Source of the DNA: Morinoia aosen
Taxonomy: Eukaryota > Arthropoda > Malacostraca > Amphipoda > Talitridae
Length of the DNA: 64,000 bases
Assembly: GCA_030386875.1 (NCBI GenBank)
Contig: CM059575.1
Span: forward strand, 13,354,293-13,418,292
Direction of reading: 5' to 3'
Under the pieces are notes generated by a model. It had not been told where the DNA came from. It ran no database searches and saw only the letters and a program-made list of their open reading frames with translations. Shown piece by piece: positions 1-11,208 of this stretch. Made by a program: the position numbers and the translations under genes. Within the stretch, counting starts at the first letter, position 1; the number at the start of each line of letters is the position of its first letter.

Positions 1-550
1 TATGGAAGATTAGGTTGTCACTATGGAGGATTAGGCTGTCATTTGAAGAATTAAGCTATCATTAAGAAGGATCAAGCTATCATTATGAAGGATTAAGATG
101 TCATTACGAAGGATTAAGTTACCATTATGAAAACTTAAGCTATCATTATGAAGGATTAAGGTACCATTATGAAGGATTAAGCCATCATTATGGAGGATTA
201 AGCTATCATTTCGGAGGATTAAGCTATCATTACGGAGGATTAGGCTATCATTATGGAGGATTAACCTTTCATTATGAAGGATTAAGCTATGATTATTTAT
301 GATTAAGCTATCATTATGAAAGATTAAGCTATCATTATGGAGGGTTAAACTATCATTATGGAGGATTAAGCTATCATTATGGAGGATTAAGCTATCATTA
401 TGAAGGATTAAGCTATCATTATGTAGGATTAAGGTATCATTAAGGAGGATCAAGCTTTCATTATGAAGGACTTAGCTATCATTATAAAAGATCAAGCTAT
501 CATTATGAAAGATTAAGCTATCGTTATGAAAGATTAAGCAATCATTATGT
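1..550. repeat. 21-bp minisatellite array
   Basis: Degenerate tandem array of about 25 units, consensus close to aagctatcattatgaaggatt (minor variants tatggaggatt, tttcggaggatt). Because 21 is divisible by 3, one reverse frame stays open over 31-453 and reads as a seven-residue repeat (ILHNDSL). That reading frame is a by-product of the unit length and not a gene. The same unit reappears at 2984-3135. Confidence 0.9.
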
Positions 551-2983
551 TACGATATATATTATTGTTACGATAAATATATATTACATAATATTTTGTT
601 GGGCTAGATCAAGTAAAGTTGCGACATATTTCGGAATGTCAAAAAAAACCGTTAACCTGGCATGTGTGTTATAGGAGATTTCACTGCTCTAAGGAAAACC
701 GTCGAAGCGTTGGAAGGGATCTCAAGAGCTAGCTTGTAACGAAATATTTTTTCGCAGCTTGTTTTCTTTCGCATCGCTACACCACAGCGAAGAAATAAGG
801 GACAGGATGTCGAAACAACGGAGCTCCACAGAGGGAAAGTTTAGCTTGGGCAGCCTTGAAGATGTATCACAGGATGGCATTCGTCAATGTCACCCTATGG
901 TCAGCACTCCAACTAACAGACTGCTTGTTCAGGCATCCAACACAAAACACACATCTGGCACACAACACAAACACAAATCCGGCGCACTACACAACACAAA
1001 CACACAAGACTCAAACACAAAAGCTAGAGGACCTACAACAGATCTACGTGGAACAGCAGAGCATCGCAGGATGAGGGGCATGACCACATCGCGCTAAAAT
1101 GACGTAGGCACAGAAAGCCGCATCACCTGGGCGAATGAGTGTGACGCGTCTGGAGGGTGTGTCAGAGAAGAGCTAGCTCCTAGCCAATAAAAATGCAAGG
1201 CGTCAGGACAACGAAGAAAAGCACCAATCAGGAGAGAACGACTTGTTCTGAAACGGCGAAGAATCTGGATATTTCGAGAAAGAAAGGAGCGAAAGACATA
1301 TAAGGGTGCGACAAGAGGAATCGAGGTCTTTTTAGAAAACTGGTACGTGGGAGGTGTCTGTACGGGAAAAGCTGGCACCGCTGCCGACCTTCCCCGACAC
1401 AGTGTTAATTGAATAAAAGTGTTGGAACTGATCGATCTGTGAAAATGCACACCGAAGAGGTCAGAAAAGGCAAGTTTCCAAGAAAGCGAGCAATGTTAAA
1501 CAACTATTGCCATGTCTCAGTACCAGCGAGTGCAGCACCACCAACAAATCGACAAGCATCGAGGCAAACCAGATTCCAGGCGAAGAAGTGCACAAATTCA
1601 TCCGGTGCTAAACACACACCGACAACCTCTCCAAAATTCCAAAAATCTTCAACGAGCAGCATTGAGCGAACAGGCACAGCAGGACAACGGCTCAACCGTG
1701 GAAAATTCTTGGCTCAACAACGCCAAAAGCAGGATTTATATTAGGCGTAAAGAGCGCCGCCGATGTTTAACTCCTTCAAGAACGACAAGATTTACAAAAA
1801 GATTATCCCTCTGAGCAAGTGTATGCTGATAATTTCTGCGAAAGGTCAAGGAGTCTGCGAGTGTATCGTCGAAGTGGTAACCTGCAACAAGCACCCGCTC
1901 GAAAAATCACGGGCTGAGCACATTAACAACTCAACGTAAGATCCATGGAGAATTTCTTCGTCAATCATGAGCTCCCAAGCAGCTTCAGCATAAAAAATTT
2001 GGAGCCACGCGTTCACCAACAATGCGGAGGTCTACGGGCAAGATCTACAATAACCTAACCCCTCAACGCTTCCAAGAATCACGGGCGGTGCAAGACTTCA
2101 AAAATGTTCCAAACAATGAAGCGCATGCGCGGGACACCTGGTCGACACGACTACGGCAAGATGGAGCAGGGGGAGGAGATTCTGCGCCCCAGCAACGGCG
2201 AAGGAAATCGGCCGTGAATTAATAGCAACAACTCATCAACAAAAGTGCGAGTGTTTTGTGATGGTGATAGCTCTAGAATGGTGATGGTGGTGTAAATTTA
2301 ATAGTGGCGGCATATAGAACGGTGTTTCAAAATGGAGCCCTAGTTATAAAATTAATTTGTGTTTTCATCGTGGTTTTGTGCGCTTAGCAGTTAGCAGTAA
2401 GGTGTGGGTCGGTTATAAGGCAAGAGTTCAAGTGATGCGCAATGCGAAGTGTTCTGAATTTTTGACATCTTATGGTGAGCAAGATTTTACTCTGTCATGT
2501 ATTGTCCAACTTTTTTTGTGCTTAGGCTAGCCCGTTCATTTAAGGTGTCTGTCTAATTTCGATTCATGGTGCATAGATTCCCTTTTATGGTTCCATAAAA
2601 TTTTGGGAGACGTTAATACACGCAATCGCTACTCTAGCGTTCGTTATGATCCAAAGCACACCGCTCTCATTTTGTGTGTCATTTGATGTCAGAATGTGTT
2701 CATCAACAATCCTCATGTTTTTTTATCCACGTTTTTATTAAAATGAAACCCATAAAATCTTTCTAAGTTTGTCATTTTCCCATGCAAGTTAAATAGGTAC
2801 ACACGAAGCGCACACTGTGTAAATACTGCTGTTTCTAATTTCCTGACTCTCCTGTTCAATTCTCTTACTGTGTATTTCATATCTTTGTTTTCTCTTCCCC
2901 TCTGACAGTTGAGGTTAGAAGCCCTCAGATCGAGACGAGAGGGAAGGCGATAGCCCACCCGTTTTCGGATCGCAACAATTATG
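551..2983. other. Unidentified insertion between two halves of the minisatellite
   Basis: The 21-bp array stops at about 550 and resumes at 2984, so this 2.4-kb segment looks inserted. It is more GC-rich and purine-rich than its surroundings and contains only short frames (759-1097, 1409-1744, 1512-1814, 2022-2222, 2713-2958 minus), none with a recognisable domain. The stretch 1090-1420 has a TATA-like acatataaggg near 1298 and an aataaa near 1412, which would suit an LTR or promoter, but I find no second copy and no retroelement protein. Function unknown. Confidence 0.35.
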
Positions 2984-3135
2984 AAGTATTAAGCTATCAT
3001 TATAAAAAGTTAAGCTTTCATTATGAAGGATTAAGCTATCATTATGAAGGATTAAGCAATCATTATGAAGGATTAAGCTATCATTATGGAGGATTAAGCT
3101 ATCAATATGGAGGATTAAGCTATCATTATGGAGGA
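2984..3135. repeat. 21-bp minisatellite, second block
   Basis: About seven units of the same 21-bp repeat seen at 1-550 (aagctatcattatgaaggatt and tatggaggatt variants), in the same orientation. It ends abruptly at about 3135 in unique AT-rich sequence. Confidence 0.85.
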
Positions 3136-3984
3136 TTTGAAGGCATAAGTTGCACGTGTCTTGTGTTTAACCCAAGCCAGGATTCTGTTTGAAGGTAGAT
3201 GTTCATTTACCATTTTAACTTAGATGGTTTTTGTCCCACTTCATTAATTCATTTCATTTCGATCCAGATTTTATTATGAGGAATCAATAATATTTTACTG
3301 AACTTCATTTCAGTTATAACTTCAATATTGCAGGCACATTTCAATTAATAATATCAATCAAAATTTCCAGTGAATAAATATGATAATTTTTCAAACAACT
3401 TTATTTTCATAATTGAAGCTTGCACGACAAACAATTCACATTAAAATTCTCAAGTTTTTTCAAATAAAGTTCTTCTAACTACTCTTTTTAACTAGCATAA
3501 TTTTTCATCAAAAAGTGAAACCACAATGAAAAAACAATCCCAATGGATGCCATTCATCAAAATTAACCAACTATGGGAATAATCAACAGTTGACAAAAAA
3601 TTAGGGAAATTTAATAAATTGCCGAGACGTGACAGAAAAGTCCGGAATATTTTTTCTGCATCCATAATTGGAGCAAGGGCAATGCAGGTGGTACATCCTT
3701 GATATTCTTTGATCTAGTTCCTTGTTTGATGAGATAAGCCAATGCTTTCTAAATGATTGAAAAATGTTACTTTCATTGCACTATTTATTAAATAATTATC
3801 ACAAAAAAAAAAGATATGTTCTAGAACAATTGCGGTGGTGAATATAAATTACAGCTAAATGCTAATTGATCTGAATTTGCAGCTGCAGCACCATTTTCCA
3901 GACCAACTACGGGTTACAGATGAAGCTGATTGCTTGCACCAGTACTTCCTCTTCCACTATGCACTCCACAATCCCAACTCGGTC
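3136..3984. other. AT-rich spacer
   Basis: No reading frame, inverted repeat or recognisable element seen. The sequence is AT-rich and unique within the window. It leads into the cacttacc minisatellite. Confidence 0.4.
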
Positions 3985-5060
3985 TCTTAGACCCCACTTA
4001 CCTATCACTGACCCCACTTACCTGTAACTGACCCCCACTTACCTGTCACTGTATAACTGACCTCCACTTACCTGTCACTGAACCCCACTTATCGGTCACT
4101 GACCCCCACTTACCTATTACAGACCCCCAATTACCTATTACAGCCCCCACTTATCTATCACAGACCCCCACTTATCTATGAGAGACCCCCACTAACCTAT
4201 CACTGACCCCACTTACCAATCACTGACCCCCACTTACCAATCACTGACTTCCACTTACAAATCACTGACTCTCACTTACCAATCACTGACGGTCGATATT
4301 GAGTTTAAGCGCTCAAGGAATTTATAAATTTGGTTTCCAAGAATTGGTAGAAAAACACATTTAAAGACGTTTCGCATTAATGACATTTTGCTCGCTAATG
4401 CGCAATTTTCGAGATATAGCAATAATTACGTTCCGGTAGGAATATCACTATATAGTTGGTTGCTTAGTCGCCGCATTATTGGAACACGCCCAATTTTTTG
4501 GCGGGAAGAACATAATCGGTTTGGTAAGTTAAGGTTAGCTATTTTTGGGTTGATTTAGGTTATTTTGGATTAGTTTGTTTTACCAACCTAACATTACCTA
4601 GCCTCACCTCACCCATCGTTACGTCAATACCGTATTACAGCATATTTAAGTGCCCGTTCCATCACTTTTATATACGACGTTCCTATAACTTCAAAGTTGC
4701 ATAACTCGAAAATTACGCATCAGCGAGCAAAAATGTCATTCATGTAAAACGTTTTAAAATGGGTTCCTATAGCGATTCTCAGGAACAAATTTTGTAATTG
4801 GAGTGAGAGCATTAAACTCAATATCAACTTCACTGACCTCCACTTACCAATCACTGACCCTAACTCTATCACCACTTTTGTATTCCTTACCTTCACTTCA
4901 AAGCCATTCACTGATCACCAACCCTCACTTTACACTTTTTTAATTTATCATTGACCCTCACTCATTTATCAGTAACTGCCACTCATTAATCAGTGTTTAT
5001 CACTTATCTATCAATGACCTCTACTCATCTATCAGTTACCTTCAACCTTCACTCAACGGC
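3985..5060. repeat. About 20-bp minisatellite (cacttacctatcactgaccc)
   Basis: A block of some 16 clear units of roughly 20-21 bp lies at 3985-4290. The unit is near cacttacctatcactgaccc with C-tract length variation. The array is split by a mobile element at 4291-4829 and then continues, more diverged, to about 5060 (units such as cactcatttatcagtaactg). It is not related to the 21-bp array at the start of the window. Confidence 0.85.
4291..4829. mobile_element. MITE with GGTCRAT ends and 8-bp TSD, copy 1
   Basis: The ends are long imperfect inverted repeats of about 130 bp, starting ggtcgatattgagtttaa on the left and matching the reverse complement of attaaactcaatatcaact on the right. The repeats include the motif gacattttgctcgctaatgcg. 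The element sits in the minisatellite and duplicates 8 bp, tcactgac, at 4283-4290 and 4830-4837. The host repeat predicts ctccactt directly after the left flank, so the duplication is real and not an effect of the tandem array. The centre carries short aggtta/taacct inverted motifs and no coding capacity. Two more copies lie at 10684-11200 and 35852-36524. The superfamily is not assignable from ends alone. Confidence 0.85.
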
Positions 5061-5600
5061 CACTCGAGAATCACTCACCGACCGCAGCTGCAGCAGCTTC
5101 AGAACGGGATGCTACTGAACCATGGAGCTCCATGTACTGAACACAAGAAATTCTTGCTAGCGTGTCTAGTACAACACAGTCCCACTCAAACAACGCAGAT
5201 TTCCTTCGTGATGCAACTAAACTTGACATATTTGAGTCACCAAGCATTCTCACGCCCATCTTGGTTCCTGTCCGATACGTTTCAATTGAGCACAGTGCTC
5301 ACTCAAGCTGCAACAGTGATTTTTTCGCATTTCTGTTACCACTTTTGTTTTTAAACGTAGCCCGCGAACATCAATTACGTATGTTGATGACTGGATTTAA
5401 ATCACTACACAAGTTATCCTAAGAGTTGATCTATTGTTTTTGTACTAAACCTAAAGGATTTTTGCCTAAAGGATTTCTATGAAGTTTTCCTCAATAAAAT
5501 CTAGTATGAGACTTAGGGGAGACGATGGGTGCCGGTAAAAAGCTGCCTATGATTATGGATTTATGTTTATTTATTAGCGCTTCTAACCGAACCATTTCAA
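5061..5600. other. Non-coding spacer with small frames only
   Basis: Overlapping short frames at 5109-5354 and 5162-5422 have no recognisable domain and no coding bias that I can see. An aataaa occurs near 5494. I see no element boundary. Confidence 0.35.
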
Positions 5601-5621
5601 TGCCTTCGCAAAATTTATTCG

Positions 5622-6305
5622 CTAGAAGTGAAGATGATGAGTACATTTCTTTCCTAAAAAACATGATCCACTACCTCGGCTGGTTTTAGCGCCATCGTAG
5701 CGGTATAATACGCAATCGGGAATGTTAAAAAATGAACTTTGTGTTCGAGAATCAAACAATGTTTCTGAAACACATAAAATGTCAATTTCTTCAGTGACCA
5801 ACATTACGCTGATGTCATTCAATTTACCATTCAGGTTTTGAGCATTTATATGTTTTATTTTGAATTTACTTAAATTAAGACTCTTTTTAAAGGTAGCAAA
5901 GTTACTATCTCGATGGGATCGTTCCGAGGATTCATCGATCTTGTCTGCGTTACCCAGGGTGTTTGGCCCAGCATCTGATATGTAAGAAAGTCTACTGTTT
6001 AGCTGGGCAGCGGCATTTTTTCGAGATGAGGTAACTCCAGTCTGATTTTTGCCTTGTGTGACAACGGCACTGTAGTGATCGTTTTTACGATGGAGAAGTA
6101 GTGGAGGGTTATTATTTGATAACTCTGATGAGGGATCGACTAACATTTTCAAAATACAATGATCCTGTTTATCCAGGATGAGAAGTTTTTGGCCTGTAAC
6201 ATTTGAGATGATTAGTGGTATAAGGTCTACAACAGCATAATCAAAATGTTTGTTGTCAATGTAATTATCTATGAGGTTTTGCTTCTCCGCTGTTCTTGTC
6301 AACAA
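5622..6305 (-). pseudogene. LINE fragment: end of OTU domain joined to endonuclease start
   Basis: A 227-residue minus-strand frame. Residues about 40-85 read like the second half of an OTU cysteine protease, with PPLLLHRKNDHYSAVV carrying the family's C-terminal histidine context (N-D-H-Y). After a serine/asparagine-rich linker, residues about 145-215 resemble the start of an apurinic endonuclease of non-LTR retrotransposons: KIKHINAQNLNGKLNDI, then EEIDILCVSETL (family pattern N-A-R-S-L and I-T-E-T/S). The endonuclease is cut off at about 5620, before the catalytic GDFN and SDH motifs. It continues from the frame at 6265-6498 by a frameshift near 6290. This is a dead 3'-truncated element. 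OTU domains in LINE polyproteins are known, but the exact clade is not decided here. Confidence 0.6.
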
Positions 6306-6498
6306 ACTTAGCGTATGTGCTATTGTTTGATTTGCACTTCGTTTTGATTGCAGTTTTTAAGGAATTGTAATTCCATTTCGATGCTAGTTGTTTTGTAAGT
6401 AGATGAGCTACTGCATGAATGAGGCAGTGTCCATCGGCTTTGGTGGGAAACAACGATATTCTCCATGATCGTTTCAATACATCCATTGTGGAGTTCAT
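6265..6498 (-). pseudogene. LINE fragment: N-terminal half of OTU-like protease
   Basis: A 77-residue minus-strand frame containing FPTKADGHCLIHAVAHLL. The D-G-x-C motif is the hallmark of the OTU active site, here DGHC with cysteine 27 or so as nucleophile. The matching histidine region lies in the downstream frame (5622-6305), which overlaps by about 40 bases in another phase. One frameshift therefore splits the protease. The frame stays open upstream of the first methionine. Confidence 0.6.
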
Positions 6499-6502
6499 GC
6501 GT

Positions 6503-6760
6503 TCACAAATGGGGGTGGAGACGTTTTTTCATACTTTTTACATCATTAAAAGGTTCGGAGAGGTGCGAGGAATTTACGTTTTTCTGGCTCTGAATGGGCC
6601 GGCTATGGTGATTTCTTGTATGGGGATCTGCAGAGAAATGAGGAATGCTCGTGTCATTTCTATTTTTCTGGTGATGATGGTGCATGCAGTTGGATGATGG
6701 ATTTTCCATCGATTGTCGACTGAAATTTTGCAGCAATCTCTCTCTTCCAGTTGATTTCAC
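6503..6760 (-). pseudogene. Possible upstream linker of the OTU-bearing LINE
   Basis: An 85-residue minus-strand frame rich in H, N and S, directly upstream of the OTU frame and on the same strand. It has no domain that I recognise. Position and composition suggest a low-complexity leader of the same element. It could equally be a chance frame. Confidence 0.3.
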
Positions 6761-7202
6761 TGCGTCTATGTGATTCGATGTTGATTTATACTCGTATCTG
6801 AGAGGGGCTTTTCATCGTCTGTTTCAGCATCGGATAGCAATGAAAACCTATTTTTGGAGGCACTCTGAAATTGTTTGTCCCAGTTGAAAAATTAAGACGT
6901 TTTCAAGTCGTTTCTGTGCCGCGGAAGGCAAGACTTCTAGCCGTGTTTTATTCGGAAAAGCAGCCGTTTTTTGGTCGCCATGTCCTCTTTTTATGGCAGG
7001 AAAAAACGGCTACAAAACCATTGAATTCCCTTTGCAGCTGTTCGGAAATTCCCACCTTTATCGACTACATATCGACTTTCCGCGGCCCGAATTCGACCTT
7101 CCGCGGCTTCTCCATTCTATGTATCGGCTCTCTGCCGACCTTACGCGACCTTGTACTGGCCTCCCGCGGCAGAAAATCGACCTTGCCCGAACTTAATTAC
7201 AC
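6761..7202. other. GC-richer segment with tcgaccttccgcggc motifs
   Basis: Between 7065 and 7195 a loose repeat of the type tcgacnttccgcggc / ctgccgaccttacgcg recurs about six times. Frames at 6871-7284 and 6993-7196 pass through it without any domain. Comparable cgacc/cggcc wording appears at 13480-13680. Identity unknown. Confidence 0.3.
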
Positions 7203-7325
7203 TAGCTATTCATATACACCCCCCACCCCCACACATGCCCCTTCTCCCCCCCACCCACACACACACCTACCCACTCACCCATAACCCCCCCCCCTACCAC
7301 ATACTCACACACACACACAAATATG
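7203..7325. repeat. C/A-rich simple repeat
   Basis: About 120 bases of cacccc, cccca and (ca)n, including runs such as acacacacaca near 7257 and 7308. Simple sequence without a gene. Confidence 0.85.
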
Positions 7326-7863
7326 TATGTGAACACATAGTTGATTACCTTCAAGAACGTCATTCAATTCAGAGGTTGCTGAAGACTGACGAGGGAAAAT
7401 TCAGGTTAGGTTTCCACATTTTGTTGTTTTTACATTGCTCACATTGAGGATTGAGGAGTATATAGTAGCCTTCACAACCAGCCCCACCACAACGATGAAT
7501 CGTCATAAATATCAATTAACCGAGGTGGTGAAGCTAATAGTTGGGCCCATGCTTTCGTTTATGCTCTGGAAGTTGTGCCTCTGCAGACCAGCATTCTACA
7601 TCTCTCCATCTCTTGTTTCTTCAGAAGAATCGCCATCTTCGCCAAAAGTCACGGGTCCGAACTCAATTACATGCAAAATTTTAGAAGAAAGCGACTCATT
7701 GCGCGTTTCAGCGTCATTTTCTTATGAAGCTTTAGCCAGAGCAGCCAACCGTCTTTTTTTGTCGTTGCACAAAATGTAAATTGCTTTCTTTTTTATCTGA
7801 AATTGAGATAGAAACGTTAAAAAATACGAGTATTTATAAAATCCTGTCATAAAATTATTGATG
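7326..7863. other. Spacer with an unassigned frame
   Basis: A 114-residue plus-strand frame at 7435-7779 is serine-rich with no recognisable domain. I do not call a gene. The right edge (7848-7863) borders the hAT-type MITE at 7864. Confidence 0.3.
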
Positions 7864-9026
7864 TAGCGATGTATCGGTATAGGTCATTTTTACTGGTATT
7901 GGTAAAATCCGGCCAGTACTTTCCAATAATACGTATTTTATCATAAAAATGAAGGTCATAAATCATGAAAGTAAAAGTATGATCAAATAAAGAGTCTATT
8001 CATACCTAGTAAATTAGTTAGCTAACTGTTGAATTACAGTGTTTAATCAAGTTCGCTAACTGAATTTAATACTTTGACTGCCCGATGAGGCACAAACTGT
8101 CAGTACGTGAAAGGTATGTAGCATGAATAGTTGAAAACAGAAGCGACATAAAATTATTATACTTCTACAACTTAACAGGCTAACAAAACTCAAACCAATT
8201 ATGTAAATAAATTTAAAGGTGCATTTTAAAGTTTTTAAAATTTTAATACAGAAAAAGCTGAAAATTCTATTTTAATTTATCTTGTAAATCTTCAATTACC
8301 ACAGAGCTAATAATTTTATTCTAATTTAGCATATGAATCACCGCAGACTAGGAATATTGCATTTTTCTTTAATGTACGGTTTTTGAAAAATTCACGAACA
8401 ATATTATTCATCTTATTTTTATTCCGGTTGCGCTTGTTTGGATCTTTTTGGTTTCGGGGTCTATCGAATATTGATGTTTTCTTTTCGCCAAAGTATGTAT
8501 TTTGGTGTGAAATACACAAAAATGATGACCATTTTGTGGAGAAAATTTTGTTTTGGTGCACTTTTGGAAATAGTTGCTATTACAACTAGTCTACATTACG
8601 TTGCAATACGATCAGAAACACTTACCTTTTGAATGGACTTGATTTTGATGTTTTTTGCAACAATATAGCTAAACATAGCATGAGCAGTTCTATTATTATC
8701 ATCTAAGTGTATTAGCTTTAAGATATTTTAAAAACCGATGATGGTACTTTTGTACCATCTCTATTAAATATAGTGTTTTTTGTTTTTCTTAATCTTATTC
8801 CTAATCGAAAAATTTATTGTCAATATTGTTATATTATAAGATATATTAGTTAATAATTTATTATAACACCTATTTAGGCCTTATAATGGTTTTATTTTAC
8901 TATAATTGTAAAAGTATCGGTATCGGTTGTAGTATCGGTCAAAGTATCGGTATTTCCAAGTATCGGAGTATCGATCAAAAAGTGGGTATCGGTATCGGCC
9001 AAAAAAATGATATCGGTACATCACTA
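7864..9026 (+). mobile_element. hAT-type MITE, copy A
   Basis: Ends are tagcgatgtatcggtatag on the left and ccggtatc...tacatcacta type on the right, so the termini match the hAT-like TAGNGATGTA pattern. The right flank is cataaaat (9027-9034). The same octamer lies at 7848-7855, but eight bases (tattgatg) separate it from the left end, so the duplication is suggestive only. Subterminal agtatcggt motifs cluster at the right end (8910-9015), as expected for transposase-binding repeats. There is no transposase. Frames at 8316-8632 are not conserved in the inverted copy B and are not genes. Confidence 0.75.
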
Positions 9027-9471
9027 CATAAAATAATTACACAATAATTAAAGAAACGAATGTTTTATTATTAACTCTTATTAAATCGGAAGAGGTACTT
9101 GGATATTCATGCTGAAAAATAGGTATCTACCGATAGTATCGGTTTCGGAATTGGCAGTATCAGCCTTTTTCTCGAGTATCGGTACCGGCGTCCAAAAAAA
9201 AAAGGATCTTAGCCGATACTCTCTTACTTCTATACTACCTTCAGGAGACCGGCAATGCAAAATTTCAGAAGAAAATCTTAATATCACGCACTAACTGCAT
9301 AAATTTATTCATTAGATATAATAATAAAAGTTTGATTTAATCTCGCACAAGAAATAATTGAATAGAAATAATTATTGTCACAACCTATTTCATTTACATA
9401 GAAAAAAGGTGCTTGAGTGTCCGTTCGCGTGTTCACAAGCACACGCAGGAACACGTGACGTCTGCCTATGA
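9027..9471. other. Spacer between the two hAT-type MITEs, with atcggt motifs
   Basis: About 445 bases separating the inverted copies. It contains further agtatcggt/accgatact motifs around 9120-9230, which suggests a remnant of another family member. No gene is seen. Confidence 0.4.
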
Positions 9472-10571
9472 TTAGTGACGTACCGATACCATTTTTTTGG
9501 CCCACACTGATACCGATACCCATTTTTTGCAGATACCGATACTCCGATACTTGGAAATACCGATACTTTGATCGATACTACATCCGATACCGATGCTTTT
9601 ACAAATACATTACAATAAAATCATTATAAGCGCAACATGAGTAATGTAATAAAATTATTAACTAATATATCTAATAATATAACAATATTGACAATAAAGT
9701 TTTCGATTAGGAATAATAGAACTGCTCTTGCTATGTTAACTATATTGTTGCAAAAAAATAACGAAATGAAATCCATGCAATAATAGATAAGTGTTTCTAA
9801 CCGTATTGCAACGTAATGTAGACTAGCTGTAATAGCAACTGTTTTCAAAAGTGGACCGAAACAATAGTTTCTCCACAATATGGTTATCATTTTCATGTTT
9901 TTCACACCAAATTACATACTTTGACGAAAAGAAAACATTAAATATCGATAGGATCGGAAACCGGAAAAATGCGCAAAACACGCAACCAACTATAAGATTG
10001 TTCGTGATTTTTTCAAACATCTTAAAATAGACGAAAAAGGCAAGATTCGTAATGAACGGTGATTTACATGCTAAATTGAAATAAAATAGTTAGCTTTGTA
10101 GTATTTTACGATCTACGAGCTTAATTAAAATAGAATTTCAGTTATTTCTATGTTAAATTCATAAAAACTTTAGCATGCACCTTCAACGATATTTAATTGC
10201 TTTGATTTTTGTTAGCCTGTCACATACTTTACGAAATGGAAATTTGGTCAAACTATATAGGTTTTAGTTGTAAAAGTATAATAATTGTATGTCCCCACTG
10301 TGTTTAACTATTTTTACTACAAAGCTTTCACTTACAGACCGTCCGTGACATCGGGAATTCAACGTAGTAAATTCACTTAGCGGGCCTGATTAAACGCTGT
10401 AATTCAACAGTTAGCTAACTAATTTACTAGGAATAAATAGGCTCTTTATTTAATTTTACTTTTACTTCTACGATTTATGACCTCATTTTCACGCTAAAAT
10501 ACGTATTATTGGAAAATATCGATAAAATATCGGCCAGATTTTGCCGCTACCTATATATCTGTACATCACTA
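9472..10571 (-). mobile_element. hAT-type MITE, copy B (inverted)
   Basis: Reverse-complement relative of 7864-9026 over nearly its full length. For example, 9783-10020 pairs with 8385-8625, and 10330-10570 pairs with 7864-8110. It begins ttagtgacgtaccgatacc and ends gtacatcacta. The flanks gcctatga (9464-9471) and gcctacga (10572-10579) agree at 7 of 8 bases, consistent with an 8-bp target duplication. Subterminal ccgatact motifs lie at 9482-9600. No transposase frame. Confidence 0.8.
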
Positions 10572-10683
10572 GCCTACGATCACGCAACGCTTGCTTTAGT
10601 ATGACGCTTCTCAATTTAAATTATAATTAAACCCTAACTCATCAATAATGCTGATGTTCATCAGGTGATAATGAGTTTTCTTC

Positions 10684-11200
10684 AGTCAGTATTTACTTTA
10701 ATGCGTTCACGGAAATCACGACCTCTGTTTTAAAGAATCACTAAAAACGCTCATTTAAGAACGCTTTACACGAATGACATTTTGCTCGCTGATACGTAAT
10801 TTTCGAGCTATAACATGAATTACGTTCTGGTTAAAGTAACATTATATATTCGGCTGCATCGTACCTGCATTCTTGAAATACGCCCAGTATTTCGGTGGTA
10901 ACCATCAGTGTCAGTATGGCTAAGTTGAGTTATTTTAGGTAAGTTTATTCAGCTATTCTAACGTTACCTAACCTAATTTAACCTAGCATCACGTCATGCC
11001 GTATTACATCATATTTACGTGTCCGTTTCTCCACTTTTATATACAAAGTTCCTATAACTTCACAGGTTAATAACTCAAAATTACGCATCAGTGAGCAAAA
11101 TGTCATTCATTTAAAACGTCCTCAAATGTGTTCCTTTGGAGATTCTTTGAAACAGAATTCTTAATTTCCGCGAACGAATTTAATTAAGTAGATATTGACC
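10684..11200. mobile_element. MITE with GGTCAAT ends and 8-bp TSD, copy 2
   Basis: The left end agtcagtatttactttaat pairs with the right end ...ttaagtagatattgacc. Both arms carry cattttgctcgctgatacg / cgcatcagtgagcaaaatg, the same subterminal block as in copy 1 (4291-4829) and copy 3 (35852-36524). The target duplication is perfect: ttttcttc at 10676-10683 and 11201-11208. The middle again holds taggtta/taacct motifs. Non-coding. Confidence 0.87.
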
Positions 11201-11208
11201 TTTTCTTC

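Noticed and set aside
31-453. 140-codon reverse frame with ILHNDSL repeats
   Set aside because: It is the translation of the 21-bp minisatellite. The open frame follows from the unit length.
1090-1440. LTR of an unidentified retrotransposon
   Set aside because: TATA-like and aataaa signals only. There is no second LTR, no target duplication and no retroelement protein nearby.
7151-7447. 98-codon frame rich in P and H
   Set aside because: It runs through a C/A simple repeat, with no domain and no sign of coding use.
8316-8632. Three short frames around 8316-8632
   Set aside because: They lie in a MITE, and the inverted copy at 9783-10020 does not keep the same frames.
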